NCBI RefSeq assembly: GCF_016859285.1
Contig: NC_053422.1
Span: 16,785,001 to 16,849,000, forward strand
Source: Xiphias gladius
Taxonomy: Eukaryota > Chordata > Actinopteri > Istiophoriformes > Xiphiidae
Direction: 5' to 3'
DNA: 64,000 nucleotides
Positions 40,860 to 52,764 of the stretch are shown in pieces. Below the pieces are notes generated by a model. The model saw only the letters and a list, made by a program, of their open reading frames with translations, was not told where the DNA came from and made no database searches. Each line of letters starts with the position of its first letter. The stretch's first letter is position 1. A program made the translations under genes and the position numbers.

Positions 40860-43800
40860 TCATAGTTCATTTGATTCAGGGCAGTTAACTCCCCATCCCC
40901 TGGGTGCTCTGTTGAAGCTGGGTCGTTGGCACATGCGTTCCAGAGCGATGCTGGGCAGGTTCTGGGTTTCCACTGCCTCAAAGTCAATCACTGGTATCAC
41001 CCTCTTGCTGGCCATAGCACCCCCAAATGGCATGGGAGATCTGGGAAACAAAGAAGAGTCCTTAAAGAGCAGGCTCAGTGCATCGTGTTACTGGTAAAAC
41101 ATGACCCTAGGTATCACGTTGCTCACGTCTTCCCATTAAGAGGAGAAAAAAAAGGGGGGGGGGTAGTATTACATGATAAATGATACCCAGTATGGTCATC
41201 TCTTTGATTTTAACTGAAGGTCCTGTTAACAGGAGACGGAAACGGGGGGTATGATGAACTCAATCTTTTCCACTTGTGCTTTGACCAGTAGTTGACTTCA
41301 GATATAATTGAGGCTTCATAATTTCATGATAATCTTAAGGGTGTAAACAGATCCCGACATTGGGCGTGAGTTCCAGACTGGCTGGCAGAAACCGTGTGAT
41401 TTGACAGCCTTAATTGAGTAAAGTCTGAGGTTATCTTTCATATATTCCCTATTTCTCCATCTACCCAAGCTTAACCTTTGTTCCACCTCACTGGTGTGAT
41501 GCAGTTCCATGTGCGCCATGAGAAAGGTGATTCACTTTCGTGCGTAATCTGTCATACTGGGGGAATTAACACCTCGCAACCCCCCCAGTGGATCATCTTT
41601 CAAGAGCCAGGGTTCAAAATAGCCATCATGTAGCCAAACTCAAGGAGGTGCAAGCCAGAGACTGGATTAATTTCAAACTGTGGAAACATGAAGCGGAGCC
41701 AAGGGAAGAGATGATGGTGATAGATAATATGGTTATGTATTCCTTGGTCTATTTGAAGATTGGTGGATCTCAATACCTGTGCTTTTAACTGAAAAGAATT
41801 TAGCACTTCATGATTTATTTGGGTGAACAGATTAGTGACTGGTAAAGCAGGTGGAGAAAAGCTGTTTTACCTGTTGAAGCACCTGTAGTTGGCAGGCCGT
41901 AGCCTTTGTGGGAGCTGGGGCAGCTGGGCATTGAGGGCGTTCAGGAGCTCTTCATTGTTTCCCAAAGCTTCCCTCCATGGGGAGCAGTAGGATTTGGGGA
42001 TTACTGTTGTGTTGAACTTCTCATGAGGAATTTCCTTCAGAGGGCCAGAATATCCTGACAGAAACAGAAGTCTAATGTCAGCGGGCACATACCACTATGG
42101 GTGAAGTGAAATCTGTGTTACTTTAATTTTGAGTAATTTTATGTTTTAAATTCAAAGTAAGCAAAAGAAGGTCTCTTGTGTTGAGAAAAATGCATAATCC
42201 AATACAAAACCTGTAAGTAAATTTAAAAAAAAAAGCAAGCCCTGATAAAGCACAAACAGATCTAATATGAATATAAATATCTTTGATGTCACTCCTGTCA
42301 ACAATAGGAATTACAGTAATTAGATCTCGGTGTGAATCCCTGATCATAAACAGAGCTTAGCTCACTGTCAGTCAGACTCTTAAGCAGTGCCTTCTGTCAG
42401 ACCGTATAACAGCAGTCAGCAAAGATGCTCACAGATAATTGCTCCCTACAAACTGCCAACTCTCCTGGCAATGAAAATAATAAAACCAATTTATTTGCTC
42501 AACACATTTCCACATGAAAAACGAATACAAGCTGATCAAAGTTAGATACAGTCTATCATGCATTGCTCAAGCGCTGGCTTTGTCCAGGCACTATAGCATT
42601 GCCCAAGTGTTGTGGTGAACTAGTCCTATGGCTTGTGGCAGTCTGTGGCACTCCTTTCATCACCGTGTATCACCATTTACCTGGAGCGAGGATGTCAGGA
42701 CTGCCCTTCTTTGCTACAGTCTTCTGTAGGTTCATGGCCAGGCTATGCTTACCAGGGATGGAGAAAGCCTGGTTTTCTTTTCCTCCCTGTGGCTCTGGGA
42801 TGATTTGCGCGGGAGGAATGGCCTCAAGATGGACCTGGAGGAACAAAGTTAAGTTTCTGTGAATTTATTTACTCCACAAATACTGTAACACATTTTTTTT
42901 AAAGTGGTACTCCACCAATTTTAGACATGAAGTTCGGTTTGCTTGTTAGGAGGATACTACTCTGCCTGTGTAAACACTTGTATAATGTCTTCTGTGGCTC
43001 TGAAAGAAGCTTTTTCCGAAGTTTGAAAAAAATAACCATGATGATGTCATCATGGCCCCAATGTTGTCCAAGTGCAAGTATCCCGTAACATCTCTTCTTA
43101 CAAGGGACACTATTTGTAATGGATATTCCTGTCTGCTTAAATGTATTATAGTCGCTCACTCATTTAATTCGGAGAAACTTCATGACTCTACAAGAAACAG
43201 TCCATTGTGCAGATGCCCTTATTGTAGCAAGATGTTAAATCCCTGTTGCTGCATGTCAGAAATACAGGTTCACAATTTTTGTAGGGTGCACTTAGCCCAG
43301 TGGATGTGAATCATGTGCTTTGTGCCGTTTGTCGATTCCTTACATTATTAGTGTTGTAAGCACCATTGGCGGCGTTCTCCAGGGTGAACCTCTCGACTCT
43401 CCTCTGTCTCTCCTGAAACATGCGAGAGCCTCGATTAGCGGGAAGATTCAGCTCCTCCATCATCACATCCTTTGGAACACTGATCTTCTTCCCCAGGTTC
43501 AGACCCTCTGGCACAACATGACAGACAAATGGAGGTGCTTTAATAAGTGATCATATTTAATGTCCCTGTGCATTTTCAAAATGGCAGTATAAGGCTAGAG
43601 AAGTCCTTTTGCCCCATGTTTTTGTGCAGTGTGGCATGGCATCAGGTGACTCTAATCCTGCATAAATACATCATGACATTTGGTTGTTAGTGCAAAGGCA
43701 AAGATAGCAGCAACTTCCAGACATTTGGAAAGAGAAGGAAAGTAACACTGACTAATAAGGACCTTTGGCAAATCATAATGTCTCCTCTGATCTTCTTGTT

Positions 43801-44576
43801 TCTGTCAACTTTAAACAGCTGAAAGGGACTGATATGAAAAAGCCAAACCGTGTGCAGCATCGCTAAGTTGGTATCTGCACAGCTTTTGCTCAGGGTCTCT
43901 TCTCATGTTATATCATGGCACAGTGGAGGGTCTGAAATAGCCTCGAGATGATGTCAAGAGGTGTGTAATGTTTGCTGTGGTCCAGAGTTGCGTGGGTAAC
44001 TGGGCATATAAATAGGATCTTTGGATGAAAGACTAATGTAACAGTGGATGGCCCTCTTTCTTGCACATGATAAGTGTTAGGAGAGGGTATATGCCACCCT
44101 TGAGGAGCTTTCTTTGATCAGCCTGCGTAAAATTGAGTGGTGGGAGTCACATTTTGCTGAGTTTAGGGGACTTGGTTTCAAAGCCTAGCTGGCGGGCAGC
44201 GCTGGAAAACAAACAGTGCAACTGGGATGGTCCCTGCTGGCACTCCAGGGATTTGGGTGTACCACGCTCAATGTGTCCCCAGGCAGTGGAATAACACGCT
44301 TTGATGTTTGGTTCAGTTATCATCTGACAGCCCTGGCTTTGATCACACACTATGGCAGTTGTTGATGCAATACAAAAACTAATATGTGTATCAGTTTACC
44401 TCCAAATATTCTGTACGCATATGTCAATTCTGTGTCCCAGAGTCCTGACATAGACTGGAAAAAAAAAACAATGCATTCACAGTATACTCACCTCCTTTGG
44501 CTTCTTTAGACAGAGCCTTAGCTTGCAACATCCTCTGTCTAGTCATGTCATTTGGGCCAGACTTCATCGTCATCAT
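40860..44576 (-). CDS. myoz3: Myozenin 3 (calsarcin-3), Z-disc protein
   Basis: Small Z-disc adaptor of striated, mainly fast, muscle; the family binds alpha-actinin, telethonin, filamin C and calcineurin. Five minus-strand coding exons join in phase: 44492-44576, 43344-43507, 42681-42834, 41871-42054 and 40860-41040. They give 255 aa; human MYOZ3 is about 251. Diagnostic segments are GLNLGKKISVPKDVMMEEL, NRGSRMFQERQRRVERFT, LAPGYSGPLKEIPHEKFN and the C-terminus RPSFNRAPRGWGVNCPESNE. The C-terminus matches MYOZ3 better than MYOZ1 or MYOZ2. The start is the first of three close ATGs. A non-coding leader exon probably lies upstream, with its donor (CAG followed by GTAAGG) at 44863. Exon 3 has an alternative in-frame donor (see findings). 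It is convergent with rbm22 and divergent from the cyclase gene. Confidence 0.93.
42055..42680 (-). other. myoz3 intron between coding exons 3 and 4
   Basis: An AT-rich GT-AG intron without any recognisable gene or repeat. The neighbouring intron 41041-41870 is similar. Confidence 0.65.
42835..43343 (-). other. myoz3 intron between coding exons 2 and 3
   Basis: Contains a stretch starting TTAAAGTGGTACTCCACCAATTT near 42898 that resembles a dispersed fish repeat, but there is no second copy in this window to compare. The frames in it are not coding. Confidence 0.5.
43508..44491 (-). other. myoz3 intron between coding exons 1 and 2
   Basis: About 1 kb of intron with nothing recognisable. A minus-strand open frame near 44147-44350 has no support. 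Confidence 0.6.
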
Positions 44577-44862
44577 TTTTGTCTTTCTGTGATGGACGCA
44601 GACATTTTCATTATTAATTAAAGGATTTATCTAAATTGTAGTTTGTTTTATGACACTACTTCAATATATAATCTATAATTTCTGATTTAGTGACAAAAGA
44701 AAGACAGATACACTCCTATAGGTTTCCTCTACATTGTAAACCTAGGTCCTAAGATATATCTTATTGACATAAGTTACAAGTTTTATTAAGGGCACCTCCA
44801 CTTTGTTAAGTGAGTGTGCTTACATTATTCCACTCCGACTCTTCCCCCAGCTTAGTCCTTAC

Positions 44863-45060
44863 CTGTGTCTCCTGCCGGTCTGTATGTCGGGTGCGGGAGT
44901 TGGTCTGTATGGTTGCGTGGTTGATCCCGTACTGGAGCTGGGATGCTTCCACGCTCCGCTCTGACACTCCTCAGCAGAGAAGGAGCAGTCTGTATAAAAC
45001 TCAACCCAGGATGCCTCCAGTGCTTACCTCACTCAGTTTATTTTAGCAGAGGGGTTGAGA
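44863..45060 (-). other. Probable non-coding leader exon of myoz3
   Basis: On the minus strand GGAGACACAG is followed by the donor GTAAGG, giving an exon end at 44863. A second donor-like site lies near 45025. The 5' limit cannot be fixed. Confidence 0.4.
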
Positions 45061-46680
45061 GAGTGAAGATAGATGGAGGGAGTGTTGGGGGGTGGGGGTG
45101 ATTAAGGGAAGGGGCAAGTATAAAAATTTACATCCTGACCTCAAGCCTTCTTGAGAATAAAAATCTGATCCTCTCTCTCTCTCTCTCGCTCCCTCTGTGT
45201 GTGTGTGTGTGTGTGTGTGCGTGTGTGTGTGTGCGCCTCTTAACAGCTGCTGTCCAGACAGTGACAGCTATATGAGAGGCCAAGCATCTAACTTCTCCAC
45301 TGCAAGCATAGACACACAAACACAATTTCTATTTCCTCTCTTTCTTTTCTCCCTTTTGTAAAGACCTTTGTAACAACTGTGCCATATATAAGTTGCTTAC
45401 GAACACACCCACCATGTGTTTCCCATGTAGAGACAGTTTAACGGGAGAAGCTGTAAAATTGATGATTGCTGCAATCAGAGGTTGTGATTCTGTTTTCAAG
45501 TTTGGGGTCCAAGGTTAAACTGCGGCAGTTTGCTGTTCCGTTTCTGATGGTACGAGACCTTCCACGTCCTTTTCTTTCTCACTGCTGTGAGTTACGGGCA
45601 TTCTACATAACTCTCAGTTACTTAGTAGTGTAAATGATTGTAATAAATAACAATACAAGGTTTTTACCCTTGTGTTTTCGTTCATTAAGAACTGCTCAGA
45701 AACTCCAGTTGGGATTTCTGCATAAACCCTTTTTTGTGTTTATATTTAAGTTAAGTTTATATAACTTTATTTTTGGTCACCCTTTGTGAACTCAAATTAG
45801 TCTTCTTATCAAGCAGCTTTTTCCCCCCACAAATTGATTCATTGAGCTCAGCAGGAGCCTGGAGGGAAAAAAACATTTTCTTTTCTTTATCCCTGTTGAG
45901 ATTAGATATCGATTTTGCACCTGCACTGCTCCAAAATACCACCATCCCCCAGTGGGAAGCCTCCCAGCCTCTGAAAGAAAATGTGAAGTCATCCTGAGTC
46001 ACAGAAGATCTTCGGCAGACACACAATGGAAGCTGAATAGGTGCTGTCCATTAAGGGTTTTTTCAAGTATTTGTTTAGTAGAAAAAAAAACAATTTTGCT
46101 TTATAAAATCAAACCAGATTGGGTTCGTAGCCCTCTTCTGACAAAGAAAATTTCAGCTTTTGTGTGGTACTGTATCACACAGAGCCTTAGTCATTACAAT
46201 CAATCTGTCATTTCCACTTTATCCAGACCTACTGGTTATAACAATTCAATACAAACGCAGTTATTATGACAAGCTTCTATTAATAATTCAGTGATTTTTA
46301 GTACAATAATGAAAATAGGCCAAATTCTTGTGACAGGAGTCATCTGTGTTTGAGAGGTGCCTTCCACAGTGTGTTTATGTCACATAGAGAGAGGTGCACA
46401 ACCACCAGGCCGTGACAGCTGACACAAGAACAATAGAGGCTCATTCAGACACAAGGGCTTGTGTAATTAGGGCACCTTTAAAACTGCTGGCCTTCAGATG
46501 AAACCTTATTTGGCTGGCAAGTCTGAGGAAGTTCAGGTAGTGTTGAGAGCAGGAGAAGGCAAAAGCAGCAATATTCAATGCACCACTTTTTATACCTTAA
46601 CTCTGAAAACTACATGAATTAAAATTCAGCTTGCAGCAGGGAAAAAGTCATCATTCTGAACTTTTCTTATTTGCTTGCAG
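45061..46680. other. Intergenic region between myoz3 and the cyclase gene (head to head)
   Basis: It contains CT and GT repeats near 45171-45233 and E-box words (CAGCTG at 45244-45249, CAACTG at 45374-45379). Such words are common by chance, so a muscle promoter is only suggested. No gene is seen. Confidence 0.5.
45196..45233. repeat. (GT)n microsatellite next to a (CT)n tract
   Basis: About 18 GT units with two GC interruptions, preceded by CT repeats at 45171-45190. It lies upstream of the myoz3 leader. Confidence 0.9.
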
Positions 46681-46767
46681 GTTCCTTAGGGAGGACTGCT
46701 TGAAGTCAATCATTTGGGGGGGCTGTCTTGACAGCGCTCAGTTTGAGCTTCAATCCAGAAAGATAAA
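46681..46767 (+). other. Probable 5' UTR of the atypical guanylate cyclase
   Basis: The acceptor TTGCTTGCAG ends at 46680 and is followed by 87 nt to the ATG. At least one upstream non-coding exon is therefore likely; it is not located. Confidence 0.5.
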
Positions 46768-47384
46768 ATGTACGGGCTGCTGTGTGAGAGTCTTCATGAC
46801 TTCATCAAGGAGTCATACGGAGATGATGTATGGAAGCTGGTCAGAGAGAGAGCAGATGTCAGATTGCACTCCTTTGTCACCCACCAGGTACAGTGTCTAT
46901 GCTTTTGAAATGAGTAATATGAAGTAATGCTGTATGTATGCATAGAATAATAATAGCTATGAGGTCTTTACTGGCTATGTGCATCCAAGTCAACTTATTT
47001 GCAGGTCACTCTGCTTTGCCCTGTAAAGCTTCATACACCTGATGTCAACAAAATCTATTTTTCTCAGCGATAATGTCTGCATATGTGTATCTGCAGGTGT
47101 ATAGCGAGAGTGTGATTCCCCGTATTGCAAAAGCAGCCAGTGGAGTGACAGGCACGCCTTACAATGAGCTGATGAACTCCTGGGGTGTCTACTTCCTGGG
47201 CTTTGTAGGGAAGTATGGCTATGACAGGATCCTCAAGGTGAGAAAAGATCTGCGAAATGTCAGATCTGTGTTTTCTTTTGGTAGATATGTGGGAGAATTA
47301 TTAAATACACAGTGAAATTACAGTATGTATCCTTAGTACTTCTTTTTTGCTAATGAATTGTTAGGTTTCAAACATTTGCTTTTC

Positions 47385-47442
<58 letters not shown>

Positions 47443-48377
47443 TATTGTGTCTTTTTTTTGGTTGACATTTTGAAACAAAATCTCTCAATCCAGTCTAAGA
47501 GATTATTGTGAGTAGTTTTTCATCAAAATTAGGGCATGTCACATAAATGTCCAACCTTTAAGATTTTGCACATCTTAGCAAATAAGGGGTTATAAATGGA
47601 GTACATACACTCATACAGACACTCATTGGATTATTGGTCATTCTTCCCAGCCCTTATTAGCAACCAACGTCTGTTTTGTTTCAGTGTGCTAAAATAGATC
47701 AAAGATGTAACTCTGAAGACATCATCAGGGGTTATGTTCTCAGTTTTGACTAAGTTTTCCTCCAGAGCTGCAAAAAAGACATTATGCAAGTGGTTTCACA
47801 GGATGGTTAGCTCTACCCATGATGACCTTTTTGTGTAAAATCAGTGTAGAGTCCCTTTAGGAATTCTCTTAAGAAAGCTACAGCAACTGTCTTAGACGTG
47901 ACACCCCCCGTCTCTGCCTTCAGGTTTTGGGCCGTCATGTACGTGACTTTGTCAACGGCCTTGACAACCTCCATGAATACCTGCGCTTCAGCTACCCCAA
48001 GGTGCAGCCCCCAACCTTCTTCTGCCAGGAGGAGTCTGCCACTGGAGTCACCCTTCACTACAGGTCTGAGAGGATTAGGAGGAGGGCAGAGGGCGGGGGA
48101 TGGGGGGGGGGGGATAGACTATCAGGCATCAGAGGTAAAAGGTAAAAATAGGAGAACAGAGCATAAATATTGAAAGCTGTGCCATTAATATATTTAGAAA
48201 GATATTGAATTTTCTTCCTCTTTGACCTGCAGGAGTAAGCGTAAAGGCTACCTGCACTACGCCATGGGTCAGCTGAGGCAGATGGGGAAACAGTTCTATG
48301 ACACTGACATCCATGTGGAGGTGCTGTCTGAGCAGATGGTTGGAGACTATTCCCATGTCACCATGAGGTACACACAA

Positions 48378-48462
<85 letters not shown>

Positions 48463-50925
48463 AAGCTTTTTTTAATCACTGGTGGAAAGTAAATAAGTGC
48501 ATTTACTCAAGTACTATACATAAGTACAGTTTTACAGGTACTTACACTTTGTATTTCGGTTTTATGTTACTTCATACTTCTAATCCACTATATTTAAAAG
48601 GGAAATATTGTAATTTTTACTGCAATACATGTTTTTGGCAGCCTGAAAAGCAACTATTAACAGTACTACTTAATTTAAAGAGTAGGATTTTACATTAAAA
48701 AAAACATATGAAACCAGTGGTTACAATCCTTTTGGCTTGTGACCTCTTACAAAAAAAGTGTCTTGGTGGGGTCCCTTGACCAGTTTTTGGTGTCTATGAG
48801 TTTCATTGTTCCACCATGGAGTGATTTCCCGTCTAAACTTCTCAGATGGCCTCATTTAAATAACTGTTTGAGACCTAAAGAGATAAAATTGCCCAGTATT
48901 TTACCAAAAAAGAACAAAGATTATAGAAACATCCAAACATTTAAGTAGGACTAAACTACCTAACTGTGTACAAATATTTAAAGGCTAACCACAACAATTA
49001 AATGCTAATTATGTATTGATGCATCAGTACTACCAATCAATAAATAAATATATGATAAGTTTTCAGCCACAGGGGCATTTTTCTGCCAAACAAATACATT
49101 TACTGTCGATACTTTAATTACATTTTACTGATAATACTTCTGTACTTTTACAGTTTTGTACTGGTACTTTTACTTAAGGATCTGAAAACGTCATCAACCA
49201 CACTTTAAACTTCAGAAAACATATTGATCTGACTGTCTGTGCAGACTGAACTTTGACAACTCTGCTTACCGCTACATCATGAAGGAGGATGAGGAAGAGC
49301 AGGAGATTTTGCCCATTACTTCAGACTTCTTCTTTGAGGTCTTCCCCTTTAATATCGTCTTCAGACAGGTACTCCTTCTGAGTTACCCTCCTCATTGTAC
49401 CAAGGGCAGTTAATGAATGAAATGAATGGTTAAGTGAATGAACCATTGGTGATTCTTTGATTCTTTAGGACATGGTGGTGCATAATGTCGGCTCAGGTCT
49501 GGCTACAGTCTTCCCTGATCTGGATGGGAAGAAGATCAATGATGCCTTCTTGCTGGCTCGCCCCTTAGTGGAGTTCACCTGGAACATGGTAAGACATCAC
49601 TTTACATGTCCCCATTTCAGACAATTCAGGTCAAACTTCAGCTACACCATTCTGCAATAAACAACAATGTATCTTAAAATATTAGCTTTAAACACGTTGC
49701 TGATGAGTGTTGAGAATACTGACTTTGTAATCTGTACACAGATCATCTCCCACCCGAACAATCTGTTTGAGATCATGTCCAAGGAGCCTGTGAAGAGAGA
49801 GAGGAACCTTCACAACCGAGTCCAGAGTAAGAGTGGGAGCCATGTAAACACTCGCAGGGGTGTGTGTCTGGTGGGCAAGGGCTCGCAGGCCTGTGGTCAG
49901 ATCAGGAGGTCTTGCAGTTGCTGAAATTGAATTGTTTGATGTCTTGACTCTACTTAAATTGATTGAATTTAGTGGGACTGATCCCAGCTCTGTTTGTCAT
50001 AGGTGGAGGGTGTGAATATAAATGTGAATAGTTCTGATAGTTGACCCTGTTTTTTCACAGATTCCGACTATGAAAATGCCAGTCGCTCTGCTGACGTAGA
50101 TGTGGAGCTCATGGCTTTCCAGTCCATCATTGGAGATGATTACAAAGGTCATGACCTTTCTGTTATCTAAAAGCACATAGCAAGACCTGGGCATACAGAC
50201 ACTGAAATGGTCTGGCTGACAATGACAAAATAAAACTATTAAAAAACTAAAAAACAGAGATAGATACATAACAATCTCAAATTAAAGGAATAGTTTGACA
50301 TTTTGGGAAATATGCTTATTTGCTTTCTTATTGAGAGTTGTTGACTTGATGATAGGACTGATACCTCTCTCATGTAGAGGCTTAGCAGAGGGTTAGCTTA
50401 AGTTAGCATCATTGACTGAAAACATAGGGTAAAAGCTGGTCTGGCTCTGTCAGAAGGTAACAAAAAATCGACCTACCAACCCCCCTTAAGTTCACTAGTT
50501 ATCTCAGTTGTTTAATATGTACAAAAACTGAAATGAAACTGAGTTACGCCAACTGGCTGCTGGCTTCAATTTCATATTAAAACATATAGATATGAGAGTG
50601 GTCTAACTGTTGGCAAGAAAGCAAATATATGCATATTTCCCAAAATGTTAAACTATTCCTTTTAAAAATGCTAAACTGCCATACCCATTAGAATGACACT
50701 CTATACACAGTGCAGTTATTATTTACTTTTAATGCTAAAATTTAACCTAACGCAGATCTCTAGATATTTGTCTTTTTGGAAACTGAATGTGCTCCTCTTT
50801 TAGACGGTAACAGCGCTAATGCGATGGAAAGCTGGGGCGATGGGAGCCGCTGCCTGAAACTAAAAGGACAAATGAGATACATGCCAGAGTGGGAGTCCAT
50901 CATCTTCCTTGGAACTCCTGTGTAA

Positions 50926-50996
<71 letters not shown>

Positions 50997-52733
50997 ACAC
51001 AGATCTTTATTAATATGCTGCAGTTGAAAAGTAAAACATTCTAAAAAGCAGCAAGAGCGAAACTGAATTACGAGGCAGGAAATAAAAGCCTGGGCAGTGA
51101 ATCAAATCAGGGGCCCATTCTAACAGCACTTACCATGCATGAAATGAGCTGCTAATTAGCCTGTAATCAGACAGTGCAGCTCTTGTGAGCGTAATGGGAA
51201 CCCATTCGCAACTGGGAGTGTTTTCCACAGAGTACATTACCAAAACATCTCCCTCCTCTTCTAAAACAATTTGTTTTGCAAGTAAATGCCCTTATGCCCG
51301 TATTGACAAAACTTACATTACTTATAGTTAGGGAAACTAATCAAATAATATCCCTCAGAAATACAGCCTTTTAATTCCTAAAATTTTACAGATACTGCTA
51401 TCTTATTCATTCAGTTGTTGTAAATTTTCTGTTATTTTTCTCTCTTTAACTGCCTGTTAAATGTGTGTACAGGATGGAGAGTCTGAGTGCTATGTTTAAG
51501 ACTGGCTTGTACATCAATGACCTGAGCATGCACGACTCCAGCAGAGATCTGGTTTTGGCGGGGACCCAGCAGTCAGAGGAGCTCAAGAGAGCTCTCATAC
51601 AGGTTCCTTGAGCCAAAGTGCAGCTGTATTTTATTATGAATGACCAGCTCACTTGTCACTCTGTATTATGCAAAGTTGCTCTGAAGCCCTTCTTTCAGTC
51701 TAGCAACCCCAGATAACCTTCTGCCCGCAGGCCTGAGATAAAAGAAATAGATGCAAATTTACAGTGTTTTTCTGTCTTACTGCCATTGTGAATGCAGGAG
51801 CAAAAGAAGTCCAGTAAGCTGGAGGAGAGCATGAAGATGTTGGACTATGAGATGAAGAAGACTGATGACCTTCTGTACAGGATGATTCCCAAGCCAGTGG
51901 CTAAAAGGCTGCGCAAAGGAGAGCCTGCTGTAAACACATGTGAGGTCAGGATTGTAGACAGTGCCCTATAAAGTACAGTGATCAACCACAATGTTAAATC
52001 CAGTGACAGGTGAAGTGAATAACATTGACTATCTTGTTACAGTGGAACCTCTCAAGGAAAGGGATATATTAGGCATTAAGTGAACAGTCAGTTCTTGAAG
52101 TTGATGGTCTGGAAACAGGAAAAATGGGCAAGCTTAAGGATCTGAGTGATGCTGACAAGGGCCAAATTGTGATGGCTAGAGAACTGGGTCAGAACATCTC
52201 CACAATGGCAGGTCTTGTGGGGTGGTCCCGGTATGCAGTGGTTAGTACCTACCAAAAATAGTTAAAGGAAGGACAACTGGTGAACTGGTGACGGGGTTAT
52301 GGGCGCCTAAGGCTCATTGATAGGCATGGGGAGCAAAGACTAGCCCGTCTGGTCTGATCCCGCAGAAGAGCTACTGTAGCACAAATTGCTGAAAACCTTA
52401 ATTTTGGCTATGAAAGAAAACTTTTAGAACACCCAGTGCATCACAGCTTGCTGTATAGGCGGCTGCGTAGCTGCGGACCTGTTAGAGTGCCCATGCTGAC
52501 CCCTGTCCACTGTGCTCTTGCATTGATTACCTGGAAAAAGGCAAGTTTGTGGAGGCAGCGTGTTGCTCTTGGCAGTGTTCTGCTGGGAAAGCTTGGGACC
52601 TTGCATTCATGTGGATGTTACTTTGACACGAACCACCTACCTAAACATGGTTGCAGACCAAGTACTAGCGTTAATGGCAACAATATTCTCCGATGGCAGT
52701 AGCCTCTTTCAGCAGGATAATGCGCCCTGCCAT

Positions 52734-52764
<31 letters not shown>

